DNA of 50,774 nt from Pirellulales bacterium (GTDB taxonomy: Bacteria > Planctomycetota > Planctomycetia > Pirellulales > JAICIG01). The stretch lies in the NCBI GenBank assembly GCA_025924495.1, contig JAICIG010000003.1:1-50774 (forward strand), given 5' to 3'. Each line of letters opens with the position of its first letter. Positions within the stretch are counted from its first letter, which is position 1. The position numbers were made by a program, and so were the translations under genes. Shown in pieces: positions 35,323 through 43,693 of this stretch. Below the pieces are notes generated by a model. The model was given only the letters and a program-made list of their open reading frames with translations, had not been told where the DNA came from and did not search any database.

Positions 35323-37320
35323 TCAGGCACGAGCGGTTTCGGAGGAGATGATCGACGAGGGGATTTCTTGCATCTCGTTGTAGCCACGCTTGACGCAATC
35401 GAGATTGTCCTGCACGACGCGATCGCCGCGTTTGCCAAAGTATTTGCGCAGCGCCTTTTCGACGCCAGCGTACACTCCGTCGTCCGACATCTCGCTCTCT
35501 TTGGCATAGGGGGTCAGCTTGAGGAAGGCGCCCAGCAGCACGATGCCTTGCATGCGCATTTCCAAGTCGGCTTCCGAGGCGACCTGGCGTGCGATCTTGA
35601 CCATGTCGGCGAAATAAACGCGAATCCGTTTTTCGCGGATCGTGCGCTGATGGCGTTCGGGGATCCGCTGCCAGACATCTTGCGGATCGCTAAAGGGGCT
35701 TTGCATGAAGATCGCTCCGCCCGGCATGAGGCCTTCGAGCGGATTGCCGCTGAATAGCGCGGTGGTGTCGTTGAGCACCACTAGGTCGACGTGCTCCAAT
35801 TCGCTATGCGTGTAAATGTGCGAATCGGCGATCGTCAGGTAATACGTCGTCGGCAACCCCTTCTTTTCCGAACCGTACTTGGGATATGCCTGCACGTCCT
35901 TGCCGAACACCTGGCCGCCGATCGTCGCGATGACCTTATTGGTGGTCACCGAGCCGAAGCCGCCCACGGAGTGTCCTCGCATCGAAAATCCGCCGCGCGG
36001 CCGCAGGTCGGGGTCTTCCTCGCTCTTCAGCGCCAATGGATGGTCAATGCCGATACAGAAGAAGTCTGAGCCGTCGTGCATCATGTTCTCGTAGACGGCA
36101 ATTAAGTCGCCCGGGCGAACATCGCGACTGCCCAAGCCCGCGGCGCCACTATAGATCGCGGGAATCTGGTCAATGCGGTCCAGGCCATTGCGACCGGTGA
36201 TGGCGTCGCAGAATGCCGCCTTGATCTCGCGAGTGAGGTGATTACCGCTCGTGGAGAGCGGATCGTCCATCCGCTCGATCACGCTGAACGCTTTGCAGTC
36301 TTTGAGAGCATCGACGATGGCCTGCGAAGGGAACGGCCGGAAACAGTAGATGTTCAAGCAACCGGCCTTGATGCCTTTGCGATCGCGCAGGTAGTCGACG
36401 GTCGCCTGAGCCGTCTCCATGTAGCAGCCCATGCCGACCAGAATGTACTCGGCGTCTTCGCAGCGATAAGCATCGACAAAGTCATAGCGTCGGCCCGTCG
36501 CCAGATAGAACTCTTCGAACGCCTCGCGCAAGGCCGGGGTGCACTGTTCGTAATACCAGCGCTGCGCGATTTTGCCCTTCATGTAGGAGTCTTGGTTCTG
36601 CACCACGCCCGACATGAGCGGGTTGGCCGGGTCCATCAGGTTCATGAGCTTCTCTTCCGGCTTGCCGATGTACTCTTTCATGAACTCGGCTTCGGGCAGC
36701 CGCACCGATTCGACGGTGTGCGTGGTGAGAAAGCCATCCTGCACGTTCAGGAACGGCGTCTTGCTCGACTCGGCGGCACGGCGGGCAATCAGGCACAAAT
36801 CGCCCGCCTCCTGGGCGTTGCGACCGAAGAGGATGCCCCAACCGCAGTCGGCGACGCTCATCACGTCATCGTGGCCCGCATGCACGTTCAAGCCCTGACT
36901 GGTCAGCGCGCGGGCGCCAATGTTGAACACTACGGGCAAGCGCTTGCCGGAGATGGTGTAGAGCACCTCCTTCATTAGCACCAGGCCTTGGCCCGAGGTG
37001 AAGTTCGTCACGCGCCCGCCCGCCTGGGCAAAACCTTCGCAAAAGGTCGCCGCTGAGTGTTCGCTTTCCGGCTCGACGAATACCAACTGGTCGCCCCACA
37101 AGTTCGGAACGCCGTTCATCATGGCGGCATTAAAACCCCCGCCCATCGTCGTGGAGCTGGTAATCGGATAAGCGCCGGAACCCTGCGAGATGCGGCTCTC
37201 GACCCAAACGACCGCCTCGGCGCCGTCACAGGTAGTGGGAATGCCCGGATATTGGAACTTGTCTTCCAACTGGTCCGCGGCGGGAATTCGAGTTACTCTG
37301 TCGATCGGGGCAGTGGCCAT
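35323..37320 (-). CDS. Pyruvate:ferredoxin-type oxidoreductase, alpha-gamma subunit
   Basis: 665 aa, equivalent to the N-terminal half of PFOR. Domain I: DGAEAVVWVESRISQGSGAY, PITSSTTMGGGFNAAMMNGV, NFTSGQGLVLMKEVLY and VFNIGARALTSQGLNVHAGH. Domain II: CEDAEYILVGMGCYMETAQA and CFRPFPSQAIVDALKDC. The gamma-like domain III: MRGHSVGGFGSVTTNKVIAT and LVVLNDTTALFSGNPLEGLM. Many bacteria have one ~1180-aa chain; here it is split exactly between domain III and the ferredoxin domain. ATG 37320 has GGGAGC upstream; a TTG ten codons earlier is less likely. It is divergent from an HTH gene 155 bp away, a possible regulator. Confidence 0.92.
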   Translation of the reverse strand: MATAPIDRVTRIPAADQLEDKFQYPGIPTTCDGAEAVVWVESRISQGSGAYPITSSTTMGGGFNAAMMNGVPNLWGDQLVFVEPESEHSAATFCEGFAQAGGRVTNFTSGQGLVLMKEVLYTISGKRLPVVFNIGARALTSQGLNVHAGHDDVMSVADCGWGILFGRNAQEAGDLCLIARRAAESSKTPFLNVQDGFLTTHTVESVRLPEAEFMKEYIGKPEEKLMNLMDPANPLMSGVVQNQDSYMKGKIAQRWYYEQCTPALREAFEEFYLATGRRYDFVDAYRCEDAEYILVGMGCYMETAQATVDYLRDRKGIKAGCLNIYCFRPFPSQAIVDALKDCKAFSVIERMDDPLSTSGNHLTREIKAAFCDAITGRNGLDRIDQIPAIYSGAAGLGSRDVRPGDLIAVYENMMHDGSDFFCIGIDHPLALKSEEDPDLRPRGGFSMRGHSVGGFGSVTTNKVIATIGGQVFGKDVQAYPKYGSEKKGLPTTYYLTIADSHIYTHSELEHVDLVVLNDTTALFSGNPLEGLMPGGAIFMQSPFSDPQDVWQRIPERHQRTIREKRIRVYFADMVKIARQVASEADLEMRMQGIVLLGAFLKLTPYAKESEMSDDGVYAGVEKALRKYFGKRGDRVVQDNLDCVKRGYNEMQEIPSSIISSETARA

Positions 37321-37475
37321 GGAGAAGTTGCTCCCTGTGGAAAGAATCAATCCTTAGCGAAGTGAGTCTGATTGACGGGGGTGTGGCGCCGAAGCTTCTT
37401 GCGATGATCGCTCCGGGCGCCATAGGTTAAAGCCGGCTGCAGAAGCCTCGGCACGTCACTCGTGAAAGACGCAGC

Positions 37476-37718
37476 ATGAAGACAATCGATGTGCTGTTCG
37501 AAGAAACCGGTCTGACGATCGACGACGTCGCCGAGCGCAGCGGCCTGTCGCTCACAAGACTTGAGGCGATCGTCCTGGGCCGCTGGACTCCCAGCCCTGC
37601 AGAGAGACTGCAGCTCGCCGAGGCGCTCGGCGCTCAAGTGGACGACATCGCGTGGGGACATACGATGGACCCCCGAAATATTCGCTATCGCCGGTTAGGC
37701 CTGCGGGAAAACTTCTAA
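37476..37718 (+). CDS. Small helix-turn-helix protein
   Basis: 80 aa. The first 55 residues form a lambda-repressor-like HTH: VLFEETGLTIDDVAERSGLS followed by LTRLEAIVLGRWTPSPAERL. A short conserved-looking tail follows (DDIAWGHTMDPRNIRYRRLG). It probably binds DNA. It is transcribed divergently from the PFOR-type operon, so control of that operon is plausible but unproven. It has no obvious sensor domain and only a weak ribosome binding site. Confidence 0.8.
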   Translation: MKTIDVLFEETGLTIDDVAERSGLSLTRLEAIVLGRWTPSPAERLQLAEALGAQVDDIAWGHTMDPRNIRYRRLGLRENF

Positions 37719-37746
37719 TCGTTTACCGGGCATTCCGTCGGGTCTA

Positions 37747-38070
37747 CTACATCACTCGATCGGCGGCCCAGGCGTATCTCCGCCCCGCACTGAACTCCTT
37801 GAACTCGTCATCGGTCGGCCGATGGATGCTCTCTCGTTTGAAGGCGGCGTTCACGGCCGACAGCACGGGCACGATCTCGGCATCGGGATATCCCAAGCCT
37901 TCGATTTCGAACCAGTCGCCATTCACGTCGACAATCTGCACGCGATCACGATAAACACGAACTTTGCGCACCATCCGCAGCTCGCTGCGCAGGCGCTTCA
38001 AGAATTCCAAAGCCTCCTCGAGACCCTCTGACTCAAAAGCAAAGCTAGCAACGACGCGACCGGCGCTCAT
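37747..38070 (-). CDS. Small hypothetical protein
   Basis: 107 aa. Mixed alpha/beta sequence with a helix EGLEEALEFLKRLRSELRMV and strands VRVYRDRVQIVDVNGDWFEI; no signal or membrane segment and no known motif. It converges on the HTH gene (28 bp between the stops) and is followed upstream on the same strand by another small hypothetical 87 bp away. It looks real because of its even composition and ATG start. Function unknown. Confidence 0.55.
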   Translation of the reverse strand: MSAGRVVASFAFESEGLEEALEFLKRLRSELRMVRKVRVYRDRVQIVDVNGDWFEIEGLGYPDAEIVPVLSAVNAAFKRESIHRPTDDEFKEFSAGRRYAWAADRVM

Positions 38071-38157
38071 AGGCGCTCAATCCATCCGTTCGAAACAACC
38101 CGCAAGATATGAAAAGCCAAACGCCATCAATGCGCTTGGTTCGTTAACGCACTCAGT

Positions 38158-38478
38158 TCAGCAGTTGGCTTCGACTGGCTCGTCCCACTCCCAGACCGCT
38201 CGCCCGCATTCGAGCGACGAGAGGCCGTCGAACTCGATTTGCAACGATTGTTGACCTTCGGGACGAGCAAGACGCGTAATTATGACCTTTGCCGCCCGGC
38301 CGTCTTCGAGTTCCAGGCGATAGAGCCGGCCGCACTCAAGGTGTTCGCCTTGGCAAAGATCGACGGAGAGCGCTCCGTGCCAGATGCCGTCCTGGCCGCG
38401 CGTCTCTTCGTCGATCAGGGCAATCAGGTTTTTGAGCGTCATCCCTCCAATGAGCAGTTTTCCATGGAACTCTGTCAT
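38158..38478 (-). CDS. Small hypothetical protein
   Basis: 106 aa starting at ATG 38478, which has a near-perfect AGGAGG five bases upstream; a longer frame to 38613 is therefore rejected. The sequence is acidic and mostly beta: GKLLIGGMTLKNLIALIDEE, CGRLYRLELEDGRAAKVIIT, QSLQIEFDGLSS. No named domain is recognised. The strong SD suggests high expression. Its neighbours are a small hypothetical downstream and a DUF4291 gene upstream, all on the minus strand. Confidence 0.7.
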   Translation of the reverse strand: MTEFHGKLLIGGMTLKNLIALIDEETRGQDGIWHGALSVDLCQGEHLECGRLYRLELEDGRAAKVIITRLARPEGQQSLQIEFDGLSSLECGRAVWEWDEPVEANC

Positions 38479-38797
38479 TTCGTCCTCCTTTCGGCGATCG
38501 CCTGGTAGAAGAAAGGGAACCGTAGCGAGGGGCGCAAAAAAGAAACGCCCTACAACCGTCGCCGAAGCGGCAGCCTTGCGGGCGCTCGTGTCACTCAGAA
38601 AGCCACTCGGCATGAGCAGCCTCCAGATAGAAATGGAGATGACTTCGAATCAGCATACAGCGCGCAGATTGCGAAGGGAAGCATTTTTATGCGGATTGTC
38701 TACGATTGCCAACACCAGGTTCATGGCTGCCAAGGTCAGGCGGCTGAGACTCCCTATGTGATGAGTAAGCAATCCGGCCAGGAATTGCACCGGCGCC
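38479..38797. other. Intergenic region, nothing recognised
   Basis: 319 bp between the 106-aa gene and the DUF4291 gene, both on the minus strand. It presumably contains the promoter of the 106-aa gene. Short frames in it have no ribosome binding site or family resemblance. Confidence 0.4.
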
Positions 38798-39427
38798 TCA
38801 TCGCCGCTCGCTCGCCTGGTTTCCACCCTGAGTCGCAAGCATCCCGAGCCGTTGCCCCACAGCAACCGGCACAGTGTAAATGTGTTCTCGCGGCAAGAGT
38901 CTCCGAGCACGTGCATGATCGCCGGTAGTTGCATGCAACCGAATCCTTTTGACGAGCGCGCTCAAGTCAACAATCTCGCAGACCCAGTTCTCCGCGAACT
39001 CGCGGATGACATGGCGGCTTAGGCCGACTTGAATGGAGCGATGTTGAAGCGTTTGGCCGCGCAGGGAGCGTTCGGGGTCCCATTGCACGTGCACCTTGGC
39101 TTGATCGAATTCGGCAGTCCAGTTTTCGCGCGATCGATGAACCCCAACTTCGTAGCTTGTCAACACACCAAGATTGAGCGATCTGTCCCAACCGTTTCGC
39201 GAGATTCGGATTGCCAAGGTACATTCCTGGCCGCGTTTTCGCCCCCAATTGCTGCGCGCCATAAGCCAGAGGAATGAAGGCTTGATCCACGTCATTCGTT
39301 CAAAAGAGAAGGGAGCGACAAACCTGCCAGCCTTCAGGGCGGCGGCGGCAATCTCCGGACGATACGCCTGATAGACGACGATGGTCTCACGGTCGAAGTC
39401 GGCTCGAATTTCTCGCCAAGCAGCCAT
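38798..39427 (-). CDS. DUF4291 family protein
   Basis: 209 aa from ATG 39427. It starts with the family's typical WREIRADFDRETIVVYQAYR, followed by PEIAAAALKAGRFVAPFSFE and RMTWIKPSFLWLMARSNWGR, then a WDPER segment and a C-terminal SRHVIREFAENWVCEIVDLS. The biochemical role of the family is not known to me. A 50-codon upstream extension of the frame lacks family sequence and is excluded. The C-terminus ends with basic, less conserved residues (LGMLATQGGNQASERR). It stands alone on the minus strand, divergent from the FAH-family gene. Confidence 0.85.
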   Translation of the reverse strand: MAAWREIRADFDRETIVVYQAYRPEIAAAALKAGRFVAPFSFERMTWIKPSFLWLMARSNWGRKRGQECTLAIRISRNGWDRSLNLGVLTSYEVGVHRSRENWTAEFDQAKVHVQWDPERSLRGQTLQHRSIQVGLSRHVIREFAENWVCEIVDLSALVKRIRLHATTGDHARARRLLPREHIYTVPVAVGQRLGMLATQGGNQASERR

Positions 39428-39674
39428 TATTAGTTGCAGGTTTAATTTGCCTGTGCCGGGGCAACATCGGAAGCAAACGGATAGACGCCTGAAGAAGAGC
39501 CGCCAATCGGCAAAAGGTTCGGCGCCGGCTAGGACCGGGGATCTCGCGAATCTCATAGCCGTTCGCTTCGGCTGCACAGATTCCTGGTTGATTGCAGTTT
39601 GTTCGGGCGGTTAACCTTACGGCGGTTGATCGGCTTACTTTGTCACCGCCCCTGCCGCTTTCTGGAGTTGCACG

Positions 39675-40526
39675 ATGAATCGCTTTGGCTTCCTGTTGGC
39701 TTTTTTAGGCATGTTGCTGGCCTCCCAAATCGGCCATGCCGCAGAACCCGTGAAGTTTCTGAGATTTCAGCAGGGAGAGACCGTTGCTTACGGCGTACTG
39801 GAAGGGGAACGCGTGCGCCAGCTTTCGGGCGATCTGTTCGGCGCGTGGGAAAAAACGGAGACCACGCACGCATTGAAAGACGTGAAGGTTCTCCCGCCGA
39901 CGAAGCCTACGCAGGTCTTGGCGTTGGCCGGCAATTATCGCAGCCACTTGAAGGACGAAAAGCTGCCGGCAAAGTTCCAGATTCCCCAGCCGTTCTTCAA
40001 AAGCCCTTCGTGCCTGATCGGTCAGGGAGAGTCAATCGTCATCCCCAAAGACGCCAAGGTCGTTCATTATGAGGCGGAACTCGTGATCGTGATCGGCAAG
40101 AAGTGCCGCAAAGTATCGAAGGAGGACGCGCTCGATTGCGTCCTTGGAGTCACCGCGGGCAATGATGTGAGCGAGCGGATCTGGCAGAACGATCCGGAGG
40201 TGAAGGATGTGCAGTGGTGGCGCGCCAAAGGGGCGGATACGTTCGGACCGGTCGGGCCCTACATCGTCTCAGGCGTCGACTATGGCAAACTGATGCTGCG
40301 ATTGAAGCTCAATGGCAAGGTCAAGCAAGAAGAGAACACGGATCATTTCATTCACGATGTGCCCTCGACCGTGAGTTTCATCAGCCAATATGTCACGCTT
40401 CATCCGGGCGATCTGATCTTCACAGGCACGCCGGGAGAGACGTCGGAAATCAAAGCCGGCGATGTCGTCGAAGTCGAATTGGAGGGAGCCGGCGTGCTGC
40501 GCAATCCGGTCGTGGCCGAGAAATGA
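39675..40526 (+). CDS. Fumarylacetoacetate hydrolase family protein, predicted exported
   Basis: 283 aa. The FAH fold's metal-binding and catalytic residues are visible: E133 and E135 in HYEAELVIVIG, D164 in AGNDVSERIWQ, and K185 in WWRAKGADTFGPVGP, then the C-terminal HPGDLIFTGTPGETSEIKAG. Family enzymes cleave or decarboxylate beta-diketo acids such as fumarylpyruvate. Unusually, the protein begins with what looks like a signal peptide (NRFGFLLAFLGMLLASQIGHAA, about 1-22), implying periplasmic location, whereas FAH enzymes are normally cytosolic. The ATG is the only start that fits. It lies upstream of a DUF1501 gene on the same strand. Confidence 0.92.
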   Translation: MNRFGFLLAFLGMLLASQIGHAAEPVKFLRFQQGETVAYGVLEGERVRQLSGDLFGAWEKTETTHALKDVKVLPPTKPTQVLALAGNYRSHLKDEKLPAKFQIPQPFFKSPSCLIGQGESIVIPKDAKVVHYEAELVIVIGKKCRKVSKEDALDCVLGVTAGNDVSERIWQNDPEVKDVQWWRAKGADTFGPVGPYIVSGVDYGKLMLRLKLNGKVKQEENTDHFIHDVPSTVSFISQYVTLHPGDLIFTGTPGETSEIKAGDVVEVELEGAGVLRNPVVAEK

Positions 40527-40602
40527 CTTCCTGCGGACGAGCCGGAATATCCAGCCGGCCGCGAGCGTGGGTCGAGGATTCTGCGCCCACTCGGCACGGC
40601 AC

Positions 40603-40618
40603 GCAGGGCGCGCCCTGC
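40603..40618. repeat. 16-bp perfect palindrome
   Basis: GCAGGGCGCGCCCTGC is fully self-complementary and sits in the 250-bp gap between the FAH-family and DUF1501 genes. It could be a dispersed palindrome or a regulatory site; nothing else around it was recognised. Confidence 0.4.
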
Positions 40619-40776
40619 AGTGCTAGCGATTCGGCCGTGTGCTTTTGCGCCGGCACGAACCGTCCGATTCGTGTTGACCGCTCGAATCGAGGCGTTTAGT
40701 CTTAGGCCTGACGTATCGATCAATATTGATGCACTGCGGCGGGCGGCGTTCGTTGGTTGTTTGAGGAGCGACACCG

Positions 40777-42138
40777 ATGCTTTCGATCCTTGGCCCTGCG
40801 GACCGTAAGGCCCGTTTTTGCGACGGGCTTTCGCGGCGCAACTTCTTGAAGATCGGCGGGCTAGGCTTCGGCGGCCTCTCACTGCCGCAACTCCTTTCGC
40901 TCGAGTCGCAGGCCGGCGTCAGTCCGTCGCGCAAATCGTTGATCATGATCTATCTGGTCGGCGGCCCGCCGCACCAGGATCTCTTTGATCTCAAGCCGAA
41001 CGCTCCGCGCGAGATTGCCGGACCTTATCAGCCGATTGCCACAAACGTCCCAGGAATCGAAATCTCCGAACATCTGCCGCGGCTGGCCAATCGAATGGAC
41101 CGCTTCGTGCCGATCCGTTCGATCGTCGGCGCTCAAGCGGACCATACTGCTTATCAGTGTTTTACCGGTCGGCGTTCGCTGCAGTCCGCGCCTGGCGGCT
41201 GGCCGCAGCTCGGTTCAGTGGTTGGCAAGTTGCAAGGTGCAACGGCCCGCGGCGTGCCGCCGTTTGTCAGCTTGTGCTACACCTGTTCTCATGATCCCTA
41301 CAACGAACCGGGGCCCGGTTTCGCCGGTGTTGCTCAGGCGCCGTTCCGCCCGCAGGGGCCTGGCCGCGAAGACATGGTGCTGCAAGGCATTACGCCGGAG
41401 CGACTCAGCGACCGCAAAGCGCTGCTGGCCGGCTTCGATCGCTTCCGCCGCAACGCAGACTCCAGCGGCAAAATGGCGGGCATGGACGCCTTCACCGAAC
41501 AGGCAATGGGCATTCTAACCTCGTCCCGGCTTGTGCAGGCCCTGGACGTATCGCAAGAAGATCCGCGCACGATCGAACGCTACGGCGCGGGCGATCCGAA
41601 GGTTTTCATCGATGGCAACGGCGCCCCGCGCGTGCCGCAGAGCATGCTCCTCGCACGGCGGCTGGTCGAAGCGGGCGTGCGGATCGTCACGCTGAACTAC
41701 AGCAAATGGGACTGGCACGGCCACCCCTACGGTTCGACCTTCGATCGCTGCAAGGAAGACAGCGAGGCGCTCGATAAGTGCATCACGGCACTGGTCGACG
41801 ACTTGCACGACCGCGGGCTGGATCGCGACGTCACTGTGATCGCGTGGGGCGAATTCGGCCGGACGCCGATGATCAACGGCAACTCGGGGCGCGACCATTG
41901 GCCGCGCGTTTCGTGTGCGCTGCTCGCCGGCGGCGGCATGCGGACCGGGCAAGTCATCGGGGCCACCGACCGTCTGGCCGGCGAAGCGATCGACCGGCCT
42001 GTCACCTTCCCTGAAGTTTTCGCCACGCTCTACCACAATCTCGGCATCGATCCCAACGCCGTCACGCTCGCCGACCTCAACGGCCGGCCGCAGTACCTGG
42101 TCGAAGACAACGCGCAGCCAATTCGGGAATTGGTTTAG
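40777..42138 (+). CDS. DUF1501 (sulfatase-like) exported protein
   Basis: 453 aa. Tat-type leader SRRNFLKIGGLGFGGLSLPQ. The DUF1501 family belongs to the alkaline-phosphatase/sulfatase-like fold and is greatly expanded in planctomycetes. Typical segments are SLIMIYLVGGPPHQDLFDLK, FVPIRSIVGAQADHTAYQCF, LDRDVTVIAWGEFGRTPMIN and SGRDHWPRVSCALLAGGGM. Candidate metal-binding residues are the D and H of DLFD, DHT, EFGRTP and GRDHW. Members are usually encoded with large cytochrome-type proteins and are thought to act outside the cytoplasm, but no activity is established. The start at 40777 is followed directly by the normal family N-terminus. Confidence 0.93.
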   Translation: MLSILGPADRKARFCDGLSRRNFLKIGGLGFGGLSLPQLLSLESQAGVSPSRKSLIMIYLVGGPPHQDLFDLKPNAPREIAGPYQPIATNVPGIEISEHLPRLANRMDRFVPIRSIVGAQADHTAYQCFTGRRSLQSAPGGWPQLGSVVGKLQGATARGVPPFVSLCYTCSHDPYNEPGPGFAGVAQAPFRPQGPGREDMVLQGITPERLSDRKALLAGFDRFRRNADSSGKMAGMDAFTEQAMGILTSSRLVQALDVSQEDPRTIERYGAGDPKVFIDGNGAPRVPQSMLLARRLVEAGVRIVTLNYSKWDWHGHPYGSTFDRCKEDSEALDKCITALVDDLHDRGLDRDVTVIAWGEFGRTPMINGNSGRDHWPRVSCALLAGGGMRTGQVIGATDRLAGEAIDRPVTFPEVFATLYHNLGIDPNAVTLADLNGRPQYLVEDNAQPIRELV

Positions 42139-42161
42139 CGCCATTGCCCAATGTGGCGAGC

Positions 42162-42179
42162 CGGAAGCGTCAGCTTCCG
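42162..42179. repeat. REP-like hairpin CGGAAGC-GTCA-GCTTCCG
   Basis: A perfect 7-bp stem with a 4-base loop, 24 bp after the DUF1501 stop and ahead of the EcsC gene. It resembles dispersed hairpins of this type that I recall from planctomycete genomes. It may serve as a transcript 3'-end or stability element. Confidence 0.6.
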
Positions 42180-42260
42180 TATTATTAGGCGCCATTTGCC
42201 GGCCTCTTTCAGCCGACATTCCCATTCAGGTTTCTGCCTTGAACCGCGGCGTAGAATGAC

Positions 42261-43169
42261 ATGGAGACCTATTTTCTGGATCGCTGCACGCACCGAGAGG
42301 CCCCTTTGACCGACCATTCTTTGCCCGCCCCGGCTCTTTCTGACGATGAACTCAACTTTCTAGCGGAAGCCGCCGCTTTCTTGGAGAACCCCGGTTTTCT
42401 GACCTCGATCGCCAACCTGGTCGGCAAGCCGGCTGAAGCGCTATTAACCTTTCTGCCTGACAAGGCCCAACAGCGGATCGGCGAAGCGACGCAAGCGGCG
42501 CTGCGCCGGGGACTCGATTGGGCCGTCAGTTCGGTTCCTGCTCGACAAGCTGACAGCGCTTCTGGCTGGGGTTGGGCGCCGGGTTTTTTGGACAAACATA
42601 AACATACCGCCATCGCGGCGCTGAGCGGCGCCGGAGGCGGCTTCTTTGGTCTTGCCGGGCTGCCGGTCGAAATTCCGGTGACTACACTTGTGATGTTGCG
42701 CTCGATCGCCTGCATCGCGGCCGAATCGGGCGCCGATCTCTCGGATCCAAAAGTGCGGCTGGAGTGCCTGTCGGTGCTCAGCTTCGGCTCGCCGGCCGAC
42801 GAAGAGATGGAATCGGCCTATTTCACCAGCCGCCTGGGGCTGGCCATGGCAGTCAAGCAAGCGGCGGAATTCGTCGCCGCCAACGGAGCTCGCGGGTTGA
42901 GCGACGCGCTGGCTCGCGGCACCGGACCGGTCCTGGTGCGGCTGATTAATGCCGTGGCGGCCCGCTTCGAAATCGTCGTCACGGAAAAAGTCGCCGCCCA
43001 GGCCATTCCCGTGCTGGGCGCCGCCATGGGCGCCTTGATCAACGCCAGCTTCACCGATTACTTCAATCGCATCGCCCGCTATCACTTCGGCGTGCTGGCT
43101 CTGGAGCGGCAGTACGGGCAGGCCGCGGTTCGGATGGCCTATCTCGCCGCGCTGCAAGCGGCAAAATAG
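42261..43169 (+). CDS. EcsC family protein
   Basis: 302 aa. Family features: DELNFLAEAAAFLENPGF, a glycine-rich hydrophobic segment (about 115-150, TAIAALSGAGGGFFGLAGLP followed by VEIPVTTLVMLRSIACIAAE), RLECLSVLSFGSPADEEMES, and a C-terminal VLGAAMGALINASFTDYFNR. EcsC of Bacillus is linked to the EcsAB transporter, but in most bacteria the family is uncharacterised; the hydrophobic stretch suggests membrane association. A later in-frame start is possible, since residues 1-16 are less conserved in character. No EcsA or EcsB gene is nearby. Confidence 0.88.
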   Translation: METYFLDRCTHREAPLTDHSLPAPALSDDELNFLAEAAAFLENPGFLTSIANLVGKPAEALLTFLPDKAQQRIGEATQAALRRGLDWAVSSVPARQADSASGWGWAPGFLDKHKHTAIAALSGAGGGFFGLAGLPVEIPVTTLVMLRSIACIAAESGADLSDPKVRLECLSVLSFGSPADEEMESAYFTSRLGLAMAVKQAAEFVAANGARGLSDALARGTGPVLVRLINAVAARFEIVVTEKVAAQAIPVLGAAMGALINASFTDYFNRIARYHFGVLALERQYGQAAVRMAYLAALQAAK

Positions 43170-43297
43170 GGCGACACGCTCCGAATCGCATCGCGTCCTT
43201 GCGCGCTACCGCCGGTCAGCGGAAGTAAAATCTGCTACACTACCGGCAACCATTCTCAAAGCCGAACTTAATACGTTAAATCAGGAGCCATTTGCTG

Positions 43298-43582
43298 ATG
43301 ATCACCGTTGGAATGAACTATCACGTCATCGAGGGGAAACAACACGATTTCGAGGCGAAGTTCGCCGCAGTCATTGACGCGCTGAAAGCGGCCAAAGGGC
43401 ACAGCACGTCGACGTTGTGGAAAGACGTCAGCGACGGGGCCTCGTACCTGATCACCAGCGAATGGTCGGACGAACAGGCGTTTCTCGACTTCATCCACAG
43501 CCAGGCGTTCCGAGACGTGACGAATTGGGGGAAAGAGCAAATCCTGTCGGGCCGTCCTCAGCATAAGATCTACAAGACCTAG
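43298..43582 (+). CDS. Antibiotic biosynthesis monooxygenase (ABM)-like protein
   Basis: 94 aa, a small ferredoxin-fold alpha+beta barrel protein: ITVGMNYHVIEGKQHDFEAK, FAAVIDALKAAKGHSTSTLW and YLITSEWSDEQAFLDFIHSQ. Members include monooxygenases, heme-degrading enzymes and proteins of unknown function, usually dimers. ATG 43298 is chosen (AGGAG ten bases upstream); TTG 43292 would add two residues. Monocistronic, ending at a strong hairpin. Confidence 0.85.
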   Translation: MITVGMNYHVIEGKQHDFEAKFAAVIDALKAAKGHSTSTLWKDVSDGASYLITSEWSDEQAFLDFIHSQAFRDVTNWGKEQILSGRPQHKIYKT

Positions 43583-43641
43583 CCGCCAGCGACGTCCGCG
43601 ACCTGTCCAGACAGCCGCAATAAAAATCGGAGTAACGCAAC

Positions 43642-43672
43642 CGCCCCTGGCGGCAGCAGGCCGCCAGGGGCG
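43642..43672. terminator. Bidirectional terminator hairpin
   Basis: CGCCCCTGGCGG (43642-43653), loop CAGCAGG, CCGCCAGGGGCG (43661-43672): a perfect 12-bp GC stem between two convergent genes (stops at 43582 and 43694). There is no long T-run, so factor-dependent or hairpin-assisted termination is likely. Confidence 0.65.
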
Positions 43673-43693
43673 TCGTCGTTGAAGGCAGACAAG

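Noticed and set aside
33678..35351. 557-codon plus-strand frame antisense to the PFOR ferredoxin/TPP subunit
   Set aside because: No recognisable domain; it exists only because of the codon bias of the real gene. The same holds for long antisense frames at 15712-17028, 27126-28649 and 47152-48447.
35310..35507. 66-codon N-terminal extension of the PFOR ferredoxin/TPP subunit
   Set aside because: It overlaps the coding part of the partner subunit and is Arg/Ser/Cys-rich shadow sequence; ATG 35309 has AAAGG upstream.
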